Shown: positions 27,920 to 37,031 of the stretch, one piece after another
Layout of the letters: the number at the start of each line of letters is the position of its first letter
How positions within the stretch are numbered: position 1 is the first letter of the stretch
From: JBHELB01 sp041859045
Lineage (GTDB): Bacteria; Hydrogenedentota; Hydrogenedentia; Hydrogenedentales; SLHB01
NCBI GenBank assembly: GCA_041859045.1
Contig: JBHELB010000067.1
Span: 94,025 to 158,024 of the forward strand
Direction: 5' to 3'
Length of the DNA stretch: 64,000 nucleotides
Position numbers and translations under genes: made by a program
Notes under the pieces: model-generated
What the model was told of the DNA's origin: nothing
What the model saw: only the letters and a program-made list of their open reading frames with translations
The model's database searches: none

Positions 27920-28855
27920 ATGGAAGCGACAAGCGGACTCGTGCAACAGTTCCTCGATAATCTCGAGGTGGAACGTGGTCATTCCGCGCATACCTTGCGC
28001 GCCTATGCGGGCGACTTGGCGCAGTTCTCCGATTTTCTGGTCAACGGAGCGGAGGCGTTTCTGCGGGAGCCGGGGGAGCGCCCCGAGCCGCATGAAGGCC
28101 GTCTGGCCGCGGCGGGACGTCTGGAAGTGCGCGCATACCTCGCGCATGTGCAGACCTCGGGGTCAAGGGCTCGCAGCGCCGCGCGGAAACTCGCCGCGCT
28201 TCGGGCTTGGTTTACTTTTCTCGTTCGTTTGGGACGCGTAGAGACCAATCCTGCTGAAGAGGTGAGGTCGCCGAAACTTGCCCGGGGACTTCCCGACGCG
28301 TTGAGCATTCCCGAAGTCACTGCCCTCGTTGAGGCTCCTGATCTTGCCAGCGCAGACGGCATTCGTGACCGCGCTATACTCGAGACTCTCTATTCGGCGG
28401 GTGTACGCGCGGCGGAGCTCTGTGGGCTACGACTACGCGACGTGGACCTCATCGGCGGCACGCTCTCCGTGCTCGGCAAACGCCGCAAGGAACGGATTGC
28501 TCAACTCGGCTCGTTCGCGGTGGAAGCGCTCGAACGCTATCTTCAGATTCGCGGACAGCTCGGCGCGCCGCGGCATGATCGACTTTTCGTGAACCAGCGG
28601 GGCGGTCCATTGACCACCCGCAGCGTGCAGCGCATCGTTGGGAAGTACGCGCTACAGGCTATCCCACTACGCCGCGACGTGTCTCCGCACATGCTGCGTC
28701 ATACCTTTGCGACCCATATGCTGGATGCCGGGGCGGACCTGCGCGTTGTGCAGGAATTGTTGGGGCACGAAAGTCTTTCCAGTACACAGATTTATACCCA
28801 GGTTAGTATCGAACGGCTCAAACACGTTTACCGCGAACACCATCCGCACGCCTAG
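27920..28855 (+). CDS. xerC: Tyrosine recombinase XerC/XerD
   Basis: The 311-residue protein has an N-terminal SAM-like core-binding domain (SGLVQQFLDNLEVERGHSAH) and a catalytic domain with the full tyrosine-recombinase set: Arg in SAGVRAAELCGLRLRDVDL, Lys in GKRRKERIAQLG, HMLRHTFATHMLDAG, LLGHESLSSTQ and the nucleophile in QIYTQVS. Such enzymes resolve chromosome dimers at dif. Its short gap to topA indicates co-transcription. Whether it is XerC or XerD is uncertain. No dif site was recognised. Confidence 0.92.
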   Translation: MEATSGLVQQFLDNLEVERGHSAHTLRAYAGDLAQFSDFLVNGAEAFLREPGERPEPHEGRLAAAGRLEVRAYLAHVQTSGSRARSAARKLAALRAWFTFLVRLGRVETNPAEEVRSPKLARGLPDALSIPEVTALVEAPDLASADGIRDRAILETLYSAGVRAAELCGLRLRDVDLIGGTLSVLGKRRKERIAQLGSFAVEALERYLQIRGQLGAPRHDRLFVNQRGGPLTTRSVQRIVGKYALQAIPLRRDVSPHMLRHTFATHMLDAGADLRVVQELLGHESLSSTQIYTQVSIERLKHVYREHHPHA

Positions 28856-28877
28856 TCTGCAACGGTGCCTGATTTCG

Positions 28878-28907
28878 TTGGAAGTCCAACGTCGTGTGCA
28901 CTAGATT
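28878..28907 (+). promoter_or_regulatory. Possible promoter of the nucleotidyltransferase gene
   Basis: TTGGAA and TAGATT are 18 bases apart, about 60 bases before the start at 28967. The match to consensus is moderate only. Confidence 0.3.
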
Positions 28908-28966
28908 CAGGTGTTCTGATAGATTCCTCAAGATAGTCGTTGACCAAGAATAGGTGAAGCCAAACC

Positions 28967-29728
28967 ATGAACGATTTTCCGAAACCAATCGCCGACCTCA
29001 TCGAGGAACTGGCCACAGCACCCGATGTTGTGGCGGTCGTTCTCGGCGGCTCAAGAGCATTGGGCTCTGATGATTCCGGGAGCGACTGGGACCTTGGCCT
29101 CTACTATCGGAACACAATTGACCTGAGCGCACTCGCTGCTCGGGGAAATGTTTGTCCTCCCGGTGCCTGGGGACGAATAATGAACGGCGGCGCATGGCTC
29201 CGTTGCGGGAACGAGCGCGTCGATGTGATTCTTCGAGACCTGGATACCGTCGAGCATTGGACACAACGTGCGGAGCAGGGCGAGTTCGAGGTGGATCACC
29301 TGCTGGGGTACCTGGCGGGAGTGCCAACATACCTTCTGACTGCCGAACTCGCGTCATGTCGTGTCCTTTGCGGCAGTATTCCTTCTGGTGAATTCCCTTC
29401 CAGGCTTGCCACTGCCGCCCCCGCTGTGTGGCGATTTTGTCGAACGTTCAGCCTGGGCTATGCACGCATGCACGCCCGCCGGGGAAATCGTATAGAAGCG
29501 TCAGGACAAGTTTCCAAGGCCATTCTTGAGGAAGCTCACGCGATCTTATGCGAGCAACGTCGTTGGGTATGCAACGAAAAGCGACTGATGGAGGCTGCTG
29601 ACTTGATTGAGCTTCAGACCCATTTCGGACACGTTCCAGGCGATCCAGAGGGACTTGTTCAGTGGGTTGAATTTGTAGCCGGAAAACTCGGGGTATCGCC
29701 TGACGAAATGGCTCCTTGGGATAGGTAG
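28967..29728 (+). CDS. Nucleotidyltransferase-domain protein
   Basis: The 253-residue protein has the polymerase-beta-like signature GGSRALGSDDSGSDWDLG (27-44), with GGS and the metal-binding D40/D42, and a third acid candidate in RVDVILRDLD. Such enzymes transfer nucleotides to antibiotics, tRNA or proteins. The C-terminal half is helical. Its size fits stand-alone enzymes resembling aminoglycoside nucleotidyltransferases rather than minimal MNT antitoxins, and no HEPN partner is adjacent. The substrate is unknown. Confidence 0.8.
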   Translation: MNDFPKPIADLIEELATAPDVVAVVLGGSRALGSDDSGSDWDLGLYYRNTIDLSALAARGNVCPPGAWGRIMNGGAWLRCGNERVDVILRDLDTVEHWTQRAEQGEFEVDHLLGYLAGVPTYLLTAELASCRVLCGSIPSGEFPSRLATAAPAVWRFCRTFSLGYARMHARRGNRIEASGQVSKAILEEAHAILCEQRRWVCNEKRLMEAADLIELQTHFGHVPGDPEGLVQWVEFVAGKLGVSPDEMAPWDR

Positions 29729-30035
29729 ATTCGGGAAGTCCATCGACCGCCGTGCATTACGGCTGTTCTTGTCTTCTTGTGAACACTGGCGGTCTTCGTG
29801 TGCCCGGTATTCCGGGAGGATTTCCGCTGTGGCCTGCCCCCTATTTGACATCTTTGGGTCCCGAGAGAGATACTTGGGCCGCATGGCACCCGCGCATGAA
29901 GCTATCCCTTTGCGGTATTTGCTCAGCGCGCGAATGCCGTCCCTGCATAGAAAAGTCCATGTGGACAAAACGCGGTTTGAATTCCACTCGCCGCGGGATT
30001 TGGTAGTTGCAATCCGATTAGATGGAGGAAGCATC
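29729..30035. other. Intergenic region ahead of the ferredoxin-NADP reductase gene
   Basis: This 307-base gap contains a candidate plus-strand promoter at 29845-29874 and a leader of about 155 bases. Frames running through it lack a plausible start or conserved protein features. I saw no stable hairpin or RNA gene. Confidence 0.5.
29845..29874 (+). promoter_or_regulatory. Candidate promoter of the ferredoxin-NADP reductase gene
   Basis: A perfect TTGACA (29845-29850) and GATACT (29869-29874) are spaced by 18 bases. The leader would be long. Confidence 0.45.
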
Positions 30036-30896
30036 ATGGCGCGTTTGGAAGAGTACGATATCACCAGTCCGTTCACGGCCACGCTGGCCGTTTCCGACCG
30101 AATCACCCCGGCCGATTCGAAGATCGAAATTCGGCATCTGGAGTTCGACGTCGAAGGCGCACCGTTGTCTTTTGTCGAAGGACAGAGCGTCGCGGTATTG
30201 ATTCCCGGACCGCACGAGTTCGGCAACAAGACCCACATGCGTCTCTACTCCATCGCGAACGCCCGCAAGGACACCAGCGGTTCGTCGCGAATTGAGTTGT
30301 GCGTGCGCCGTTGCTTCGCCATTGACGAGTTCAGCGGCGAGCAGAGCAAGGGCGTGGCGTCGAACTATCTGTGCGATCTCGCCCCTGGCGACAAGGTGCA
30401 GATGAGCGGGCCGTACGGCAGCGCCTTCGTGGTGCCCGGCGATCCGACTTCGAATCTGCTCATGGTCGGTGTGGGGACGGGCATTGCCCCGTTCCGCGCG
30501 TTTGTGAAGCACATTTACGAAACTGTCGGCGGTTGGAAGGGCAAAGTTCGCCTTTTCTTCGGGGCGCAGACGGGTATGGAACTGATCTATATGAACAAAG
30601 AGCGCGACGATTTCGCGCTGTACTATGATCAGGAAACCTTCCGTGCGTTCCAGGCGCTGAGCCCGCGTCCCTTCGTGGACGAGAGCATCGCCCTCGACAA
30701 GACCATCGAAGAGAACGCCGAAGAGGTGTGGGGATTGCTCCAGGACCCGAAGACGTATGTTTTCATCGGCGGTTTGGAGAAGGCTTCGGGGCTCTTCGAC
30801 AAGGCGATGGCGAAGATCGCGGGTTCGCCGTTGCAGTGGGAACAGAAGAAGAACGAGCTCAAGGGCGCCAAGCGCTGGTTTGAGTTGCTGTACTAG
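30036..30896 (+). CDS. Ferredoxin-NADP+ reductase
   Basis: The 286-residue protein has the FAD motif RLYSIAN (residues 69-75), the NADP-binding VGVGTGIAPFRAFVKHIY and ends with KRWFELLY, whose terminal tyrosine stacks on FAD in plant-type FNR. It exchanges electrons between ferredoxin or flavodoxin and NADP(H). GGAGGA lies about seven bases before the ATG at 30036. The region ETFRAFQALSPRPFVDESIAL is longer than in the shortest bacterial FNRs, closer to the plastidic group. A hairpin and T-run follow the stop. Confidence 0.9.
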   Translation: MARLEEYDITSPFTATLAVSDRITPADSKIEIRHLEFDVEGAPLSFVEGQSVAVLIPGPHEFGNKTHMRLYSIANARKDTSGSSRIELCVRRCFAIDEFSGEQSKGVASNYLCDLAPGDKVQMSGPYGSAFVVPGDPTSNLLMVGVGTGIAPFRAFVKHIYETVGGWKGKVRLFFGAQTGMELIYMNKERDDFALYYDQETFRAFQALSPRPFVDESIALDKTIEENAEEVWGLLQDPKTYVFIGGLEKASGLFDKAMAKIAGSPLQWEQKKNELKGAKRWFELLY

Positions 30897-30914
30897 TTCG
30901 TTTTGGGTATCGCG

Positions 30915-30950
30915 GGCGGCGTCATGATGGTGGCGTCGCCTGACTTTTTT
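30915..30950 (+). terminator. Possible intrinsic terminator after the FNR gene
   Basis: GGCGGCG (30915-30921) pairs with CGTCGCC (30934-30940) across a 12-base loop with one G-T pair, followed by a run of six Ts after four bases. It lies 18 bases after the stop. Confidence 0.6.
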
Positions 30951-30989
30951 CGTGACGGCCCCGTGCGCGCATAGGGGAAGGAGCGAATC

Positions 30990-32240
30990 ATGTTTTTGTT
31001 CATTGGGGGAATAACGCTGGCGCTAAGCGTTTCTTTCACCTGCTCGCTTCTCGAGGCGGTGCTGCTCAGTCTTACTCCCTCTCAGGCGGCGGACATTGCC
31101 AAACGCCACACGCGCATTGGGAACATTTGGCAGCGGTTTAAGGCCGAAATTGAGAAACCCATCGCCGTGATTCTGCTTCTCAACACCGCTGCCCATACGG
31201 TCGGCGCGACGGTGGCGGGTTCCCAAGTACAGGTTCTTTTTGGAGAGCCCGCGCTGGCGTGGTTCTCGTTTATTTTTACTTTCGTTATGCTGCAGTTCAC
31301 GGAAATCTTGCCGAAAACCCTTGGCGTTCGTCACAATCGGAAACTTGCCGTCGTCCTCGCGTTACCGCTCCTGGCGCTGGTCAAGGCGTTCTCGCCAGTA
31401 TTGAGCGTAATTCACTTCGTCAACCGTCCGTTCGAGCGCCGGATGCGCGGAGGCGATTCCGCGGCGACGCCGACACTCGACGAGATCGCGGCGTTGGCCG
31501 GCATGGCGCGCTTGGGAAATCTCATCAGCCGCCATGAAGAGAAAATTATACGTGAGGCTTCCCGCCTCTCGGAAACCTCCGTGCGGGAAGTAATGATTCC
31601 GACGGACCAGATTACCTTTTTCTCGACCGATCAATGCGTGACCGACGCGATTCTCACCGCCCACATGGATCCCCACACCCGTTTCCCCATCTGTGAGGGG
31701 GGCGACCAAGATCAGGTGCTGGGCTACGTCAATTTCAAGGAATTGATCTACCGTGTGCGCACGAATCCGGCAGACCCCAGCTTGCGCGGAATTATCCGCC
31801 CGGTCCATTTTGTTGGCCCGGATGAATCGAGCGCAAACCTTTTGCGGGTGTTTGTGGACGAGCACAATCATATCGCCATCGTCCGCGATGAAGGCAAAAC
31901 GCTGGGTATGGTGACCATGGAAGATATTGTCGAAGAACTCGTTGGTGAACTGACCGACGAGTTTGATCGTCTTCCGCGCATGTGCCACGCGCTGAGTGGA
32001 GGCGTCTGGATGGTGGGCGGCGGCTTTCTTGTCAGCCAGTTGGCGGTTTTATTGCATGTGGACTTGCCGAATCCGCAGGGAAGTCTTTCTTCTTGGTTGA
32101 TAGAGCGTATGGGCAAAGTGCCGGAACGCAACGCCATCCATAGAGAGGGCGACGCGGCGTTCATGGTGCGCCGTATTCGCCGTGGTCAGATTTTTGAAGT
32201 CGCCGTTTCGACAGGCGGTGGTCCTCTTCCATTGCCTTAG
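30990..32240 (+). CDS. CNNM/CorC-type membrane protein with CBS pair
   Basis: The 416-residue protein has an N-terminal CNNM (DUF21) membrane domain (about 1-170; CSLLEAVLLSLTPSQ, FTEILPKTLGV), a CBS pair (190-320; IPTDQITFFSTDQ) and a C-terminal CorC/HlyC domain (330-415). Such proteins act in Mg2+ or Co2+ efflux or resistance and were earlier called hemolysin-like. AAGGAG lies before the ATG. The transported ion is inferred. Confidence 0.9.
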   Translation: MFLFIGGITLALSVSFTCSLLEAVLLSLTPSQAADIAKRHTRIGNIWQRFKAEIEKPIAVILLLNTAAHTVGATVAGSQVQVLFGEPALAWFSFIFTFVMLQFTEILPKTLGVRHNRKLAVVLALPLLALVKAFSPVLSVIHFVNRPFERRMRGGDSAATPTLDEIAALAGMARLGNLISRHEEKIIREASRLSETSVREVMIPTDQITFFSTDQCVTDAILTAHMDPHTRFPICEGGDQDQVLGYVNFKELIYRVRTNPADPSLRGIIRPVHFVGPDESSANLLRVFVDEHNHIAIVRDEGKTLGMVTMEDIVEELVGELTDEFDRLPRMCHALSGGVWMVGGGFLVSQLAVLLHVDLPNPQGSLSSWLIERMGKVPERNAIHREGDAAFMVRRIRRGQIFEVAVSTGGGPLPLP

Positions 32241-32373
32241 ATTGCTCTGCCGCGAAGTTGCCATCGGGGGTGAGTTCGCGCGACAATATAGCTCCAAGGT
32301 GCGCGGGCCAGTGAGTCCTTGGGCGCTCAACAACGATAGGCGCAGTAACGAGCAAGACAAGGGAGTCGTTAGA

Positions 32374-32700
32374 ATGCCGGAACCGTATCGTCACATCGAA
32401 GATCTAAATGAAGCGATAGACATTCCAGTGAATGGAATCCTGAGCAAGACCATCTTGAGCGATGACATTGTGAAGGTCGTGCTGTTTGGAATGGATCAGG
32501 GCCAAGAGCTTAGCGAACACACGGCCTCCATGCCGGCCTTGCTTCAGATTATTAAAGGCGAGGCCGAGGTGCGTCTCGCGGGCGATACGCATAAGGCCCA
32601 GGCGGGTTTCTGGACGCGCATGAGTGCGGGGCTTCCGCATAGCGTTATTGCCCGTACCCCGCTGATTATGCAGTTGGTGTTGCTGAAGCGCGGGCAATAG
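32374..32700 (+). CDS. Small cupin-domain protein
   Basis: The 108-residue protein matches a single cupin barrel: GQELSEHTASMPALLQIIKGEAEV carries the first motif (His and Glu), and MSAGLPHSVIARTPLIMQLV the second with its His. Small cupins bind a metal and often sense or isomerise small molecules. GGGAG lies nine bases before the ATG at 32374. The next gene starts 52 bases later on the same strand and may be co-transcribed. The function is unknown. Confidence 0.82.
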   Translation: MPEPYRHIEDLNEAIDIPVNGILSKTILSDDIVKVVLFGMDQGQELSEHTASMPALLQIIKGEAEVRLAGDTHKAQAGFWTRMSAGLPHSVIARTPLIMQLVLLKRGQ

Positions 32701-32751
32701 GCCGCACCCTGATTCTGATGCGCTTGGAGTCTTGGAAGAAGGAGAGGCTGA

Positions 32752-33252
32752 ATGAAGCTGCCGGACGCCATTGAACGTGCACTTCGGCCATTGTTTGAGC
32801 TACTGCCTTTGCCGCACGCGATGGCGCAGTTGGTGCCTGTAGGGGCGCAGACCGGTGCGATCATAAAGGCTGCTGAGGGAGCCGTGATGCATAGGGCGAT
32901 CGCGCATCACCCTGCTTTGGTCACGGGGATATGGCTGTACGTCGACGAACTCGAGCGAAGCCATCGCGTGAGTCAGACCATTGAGGACGAGACCGGCGCG
33001 TTTTGGCACGGCATCATGCATCGCCGTGAAGGAGATTTTTCGAACAGCCACTATTGGTTCAATCGCGTAGGCGTACACCCCGCCTTCAGCGCGTTGAACG
33101 GTTACGACCCGCATCTATTCATTGATGAAGTCCAGAAGCGCTTCCGCGATAATCCGGAGGAGCTTGTTGAACTCCAACGTCAGGAGTGGGCGGCGTTATT
33201 TGCGTGGTGCGCGGAACATGCTGCGCGGAACGGCGTTTCTCCTGAGGGATGA
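32752..33252 (+). CDS. Conserved hypothetical protein (166 aa)
   Basis: The 166-residue protein has a strong AGGAG just before its ATG. The segment FWHGIMHRREGDFSNSHYW (about 84-102) followed by VGVHPAF is reminiscent of a bacterial family of unknown function, but I cannot name it. Histidines in the FWHGIMH and HRREGD stretch could bind a metal. There is no signal peptide or membrane helix. It is convergent with the response regulator 33 bases downstream. Confidence 0.75.
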   Translation: MKLPDAIERALRPLFELLPLPHAMAQLVPVGAQTGAIIKAAEGAVMHRAIAHHPALVTGIWLYVDELERSHRVSQTIEDETGAFWHGIMHRREGDFSNSHYWFNRVGVHPAFSALNGYDPHLFIDEVQKRFRDNPEELVELQRQEWAALFAWCAEHAARNGVSPEG

Positions 33253-33285
33253 ACCAGGACCGCAGAGTCTGCACCGCGCAACATT

Positions 33286-33654
33286 TCAGGCGTTTTCGCC
33301 CAAATACCGGCTGAGGGTGTCGCGCATTGCGGCGATGACGTGATGTTTAGGAAGTACCCCTGACGCTCCGCTACGTTCGACTTGCCGCGGATCGATGTCG
33401 AGAGAGGTGAGCAGAACAATAGGAAGAGCGGGGGAGAGGGCGGGGTCGTTTCGGAGCGCGCTGCACACTTCCAAGCCCGTCATTCCCGGCATCAACACAT
33501 CCAAGAAAACGAGGTCGGGAGTGCCCGAGACGGCCTGTTCGTAGGCGTCGCGCCCATCGGAGGCCATGCTAACTTCATGTCCAAAAGACTGAAGCGCGAC
33601 AGAGAGCACCTCTAACGCCGCACTGTCATCGTCGGCTATCAGAATCTTGGCCAC
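33286..33654 (-). CDS. Single-domain response regulator (CheY-like)
   Basis: The 122-residue protein is only a receiver domain: acidic pocket IADDD near the N terminus, phosphoacceptor D52 in LVFLDVLMPGMTG, then IVLLTSLDIDP. It begins with GTG at 33654 (AAAGGA ahead). No output domain is present, so it signals by protein contact. No kinase is adjacent. A terminator at 33719-33757 separates it from the ThuA gene upstream, so it needs its own promoter, which I could not find clearly. Confidence 0.9.
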   Translation of the reverse strand: MAKILIADDDSAALEVLSVALQSFGHEVSMASDGRDAYEQAVSGTPDLVFLDVLMPGMTGLEVCSALRNDPALSPALPIVLLTSLDIDPRQVERSGASGVLPKHHVIAAMRDTLSRYLGENA

Positions 33655-33718
33655 GGCCTATCCTTTCAGTCCGCTGTTTTCTCCCGGTGTAGCAACACGG
33701 CGCGATGGTCTGGAATTC

Positions 33719-33757
33719 CAAAAAAAGGGCCGGGGACCCATGCGCGGCGTCCCCGGC
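33719..33757 (-). terminator. Intrinsic terminator of the ThuA-HEAT gene
   Basis: On the minus strand GCCGGGGAC (33749-33757) and GTCCCCGGC (33729-33737) form a perfect 9-bp stem with an 11-base loop, followed by CC and seven Us. It starts ten bases after the stop of the large gene at 33767. Confidence 0.88.
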
Positions 33758-33766
33758 TTCTCCTGC

Positions 33767-36700
33767 TTACTTCGTGTCAAAAGTAAGTTCGTGAATGGAC
33801 CAGTACAAGCCAAGCTTGCTGCCTGTCTGCAGAATCTTCACATACCGCCCCTTCGTTGGCGGGAAGGTGACGTGAATTAAGGGGTTAGCGCCCGGCCCCT
33901 TGAACAAGGGCTCGCCCAGGTTATTCGGGTCGTTGCCTACATACACCTCGATCGCGTCAGGCGCGTCTCCGCCGGAGTTGCGCGTATCCAGGGTGACGCC
34001 CGTAAGCGTCTTTTCGAAGCCCAGGTCGGCCATGAACCACTCGCCCCCGCGCTGAAACGCGGCGGTGTCCCAGCGAGTGTCCTGCTTTCCGTCCAGCGCG
34101 CGAAACGCGTACTGAGGGATGGCTGAGGCCGTTCCAGTGATTTTTACGTCTTTCATTTTCGCCAAGGTCTGCTCGACGTCTTCTTTCAGATCGGGCTGGG
34201 CCGCGAGTGTCTGAACCCACGCGATGGCTTTGGGATGGTGCTCGAACGCCGCCGCGCCCAATAGCGCCTTTTTGTCATCCAAGCTCGAGGTCATCGAGTA
34301 GACCTTCTGGTAGATAGCAAGTTGCGCTTCAGCCGAACGCCCTGTGGGCATCGGCAACTGACGGATAACACCCCTCAATGCCAGAATGCGCAGGGTCTCG
34401 TCCTTATCCGATTGCGCCGTCTTCAGGAGATCCATCAGCGGAGTATTATTCGGCCAGGCGGCCAAGGTCCGCACCGCCGCGCCGCGCACGATCTCGTTAC
34501 TCGACCCAAGCGCCTCGCGCAGCGGCACCAGCGCCGCGTTGTCCCCGATATTGGACAGCAGACGCAGCAGAGCGGCGGTCGCTTCCGGCGACTCCGCCTT
34601 GGGCAGGGCGTCCAGAATCGGGCGCGAAGTCAGCGTGATAGGCGGTGTCTGACGCAGCAGGGCCAGATACGCTGCGATTGCTTCGGAACGCTCCGTTTCA
34701 CCCTTGCTCTTCGCCAGCAACATGGCGACATTGGGACAGTCCGCATCGGTTCCCAGGAGCGCGATGGCTTCCAGCGCCGCCGCGCGTACGACTTCGCTCT
34801 CATCCTTCGCGGCGTAGTCGCACACAACGGGGAAGGCCGACGACATCTTGCGGTCGCCAAGCGCGCGAATGAGCGGAGCGCGCAGGGCCGGGTCGCCTGT
34901 GGCCGCACCCGCCAGGATAGCTGCGTCGATACCCTCAGCGCGGAGGATTTCGAGGCTACGGCGGGCGGTCGTGCGCTCGTCACGCCCCTTGGCGTTGGCG
35001 GCAATCTCCGCAATCGCGGGAACCGCGGCGGGATCGCTGAGATAGGGGAGCGCTTCCAGCGCAGCGATCCGAACCTTCTTGTCTTCACTCTTCAGGGCAC
35101 CCAGAACCACCGGCACTGCCGCCTTGTCTCCTCGGCTTGCCAGCGCGGTGATCAGCAGGGGTTGTTCCTCTGGGGAGAGTGACGCTACCTTCGCGGCCAA
35201 CGTTTCGGTGGTCTTCGTTCCGCCGCCCAGTTCGGCCACCAATTGGAGGGCGACTTGCTGACGCAGCCTGTCTTTGCCCACAAGCGCATTGCTGACCATG
35301 GGGAGGGCTTCTTCGTCCGTGATCTGCAGAACAAGGCCACGGAACGCCGCCGCGCGCACGGCCGCAGGCGCGTCGTTGGATGTGTCGATCGCCGCATAGG
35401 TGGCCTTCGCACGCTTCTTGTCGCCTGCGGTTGCCTTGGCGTCCGCGCAGGCCAGCCATGCTTGGGCTGCAACAGGTTTCACGGCATCCGGTGCGGACGC
35501 GATGTTCTTCGCGATCACCGCGAGAGCCTTCTTGTTGGCGATCTTTCCCAGCGCGTCATAGGCCGCGGCGGCGACCTTTGGGTCGGCGTCGTTCACATAC
35601 TTCGCCACAGCCGTTGCGCCTCGGGCGTCGCGTCGCGCGCCAAGGGAATTAAGATAGGCGATTCGCGCCTTGCCCTCCGCCGAGGAGAGCTGCTTGATGA
35701 GCGCCTTCTCCGCCGCCGAGCCTTCCATACGCTCAAGCACGTAACGCGCGCAGGCCTCGGTCTTCTCATTCGTGAGTAGGGCTGCCAACGCTTTGGTGTC
35801 GCCCTTGTCCGCCACGATTACTAGACGGCGCGCCGCGAAGTCGCGCCCCGCGTCCGTTGTCTCGGGATCACCGAGAATTTTCAGCAACGTTGCGGCCCAT
35901 TTCGCACGCTCTTCGGGCTTCTTAAAAGAAGCGACTATGAGCTTGTCCAATTCGACGAGCGAAGCGGTGTCCTGTCCCCACACAAACTCGCTCGCCAGTT
36001 GAGGCAGACGATTTTGCAGCGACTCAAGCGCTTGCTGACGGCCCTTTTCTGTCGTGTCGGGCGGCAGCGCGGCGGAGGGGGTTGCGTCCGCGGGCAAGTC
36101 GCCCAGAGCATACTGCGTTCCGGCAAGGAAGTGGTTAAGAATCGCGGGGTTCCAGAAGATTTCCTCACGATGCCCAAGCGAGCAGTAGAAGATACGTCCC
36201 TTGCCAGCCGTGTTCACCCAACTCACCGCAAAGTCCTTGTCTTTGCGATTGATGGAGTCTTTGGTCATGTCGACTTTGTTCGCGTCGAGGCTCAACAGCA
36301 CCCGCAGCTTATCGCGCGAATAGGGGGTCTTGAACTGATAGATTTCGTCAGTGACGGTGAAATCTTTCCCGAGGAACATCTGGTTCAGTGGATGATTCGG
36401 ATCGTCCAGCTTGATCGCCACCGGCTCGTGCCAAGGATGGCCGCTGAAGTAGCCGCCCATCATCTCGCCGTACTCCGCCCATTTGTAGAAGCAGTCGGTT
36501 GCCGCATGGACGCCGATAAGGCCCTTGCCGCCCTTCACAAACTCGAGGAAGCTCTTCTTTAGGCGTGCTTCTCGGTCAGTGGCTGCCTTCTGCTCTTCCG
36601 GCGAAAGTTTGTCGAAATTCTTGGGAGTGAATAGTTCCCCCGTCGTATTCATCATACAAACGCCGTCGAACTGAGCGAGGGTCTCAGGCTCAAACATCGC

Positions 36701-36967
36701 GATATCGTCGCTGATAACCGCCTCAAAGGCCCCCGTGCTCTTGCCCATTGCCTGGAAGGCCTGTGCTCCCAGTTGCACGGAAGAATGCGGGAAACCGTTG
36801 CACAAGGTAAACACGAGCAACTTGCGCGGCTTTTGAGGTGTCGCATACGCTTTCGTGGGCAGCGCGCCCATGACCTTGTCCAGGTCCGACAGTTTCGGTT
36901 GGTCAGCGGCGAACGCCGTCCCGACTACCAGCAGGGGCATAACCAGCAGTGCAATCAATCGTCTCAT
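33767..36967 (-). CDS. Secreted ThuA-domain protein with HEAT repeats and discoidin-like C terminus
   Basis: The 1066-residue protein starts with a signal peptide (RRLIALLVMPLLVVGTAFA), then a ThuA-like domain (about 45-295: LLVFTLCNGFPHSSV, GLIGVHAATDCFY, GGYFSGHPWH, YCSLGHREEIFWNP), a long alpha-helical HEAT-type repeat region (about 300-930), and a discoidin/F5-8C-like domain (WFMADLGFEKTLTGVTLDTR) at the end. Such proteins are common in planctomycete-like bacteria and are thought to work on glycans outside the cytoplasm. GAGGAG lies before the ATG at 36967. It ends at a strong terminator. A Tat-exported oxidoreductase lies 64 bases upstream, so the two may form an export-linked unit. Confidence 0.85.
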   Translation of the reverse strand: MRRLIALLVMPLLVVGTAFAADQPKLSDLDKVMGALPTKAYATPQKPRKLLVFTLCNGFPHSSVQLGAQAFQAMGKSTGAFEAVISDDIAMFEPETLAQFDGVCMMNTTGELFTPKNFDKLSPEEQKAATDREARLKKSFLEFVKGGKGLIGVHAATDCFYKWAEYGEMMGGYFSGHPWHEPVAIKLDDPNHPLNQMFLGKDFTVTDEIYQFKTPYSRDKLRVLLSLDANKVDMTKDSINRKDKDFAVSWVNTAGKGRIFYCSLGHREEIFWNPAILNHFLAGTQYALGDLPADATPSAALPPDTTEKGRQQALESLQNRLPQLASEFVWGQDTASLVELDKLIVASFKKPEERAKWAATLLKILGDPETTDAGRDFAARRLVIVADKGDTKALAALLTNEKTEACARYVLERMEGSAAEKALIKQLSSAEGKARIAYLNSLGARRDARGATAVAKYVNDADPKVAAAAYDALGKIANKKALAVIAKNIASAPDAVKPVAAQAWLACADAKATAGDKKRAKATYAAIDTSNDAPAAVRAAAFRGLVLQITDEEALPMVSNALVGKDRLRQQVALQLVAELGGGTKTTETLAAKVASLSPEEQPLLITALASRGDKAAVPVVLGALKSEDKKVRIAALEALPYLSDPAAVPAIAEIAANAKGRDERTTARRSLEILRAEGIDAAILAGAATGDPALRAPLIRALGDRKMSSAFPVVCDYAAKDESEVVRAAALEAIALLGTDADCPNVAMLLAKSKGETERSEAIAAYLALLRQTPPITLTSRPILDALPKAESPEATAALLRLLSNIGDNAALVPLREALGSSNEIVRGAAVRTLAAWPNNTPLMDLLKTAQSDKDETLRILALRGVIRQLPMPTGRSAEAQLAIYQKVYSMTSSLDDKKALLGAAAFEHHPKAIAWVQTLAAQPDLKEDVEQTLAKMKDVKITGTASAIPQYAFRALDGKQDTRWDTAAFQRGGEWFMADLGFEKTLTGVTLDTRNSGGDAPDAIEVYVGNDPNNLGEPLFKGPGANPLIHVTFPPTKGRYVKILQTGSKLGLYWSIHELTFDTK

Positions 36968-37031
36968 GGAATATCTCCTCGCGCGGTCTAGCCGCGAACG
37001 CCGTAATTCAGTCCTGAAATGGTTCCGCATC

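Noticed and set aside
26597..28147. 516-residue open frame on the minus strand opposite topA/xerC
   Set aside because: It is antisense to well-supported TopA and Xer coding sequence, is rich in Arg, Leu and Ala without conserved motifs, and has no promoter or ribosome site.
29546..30238. 230-residue minus-strand frame across the gap before the FNR gene
   Set aside because: No recognisable motif, and it overlaps two supported plus-strand genes.
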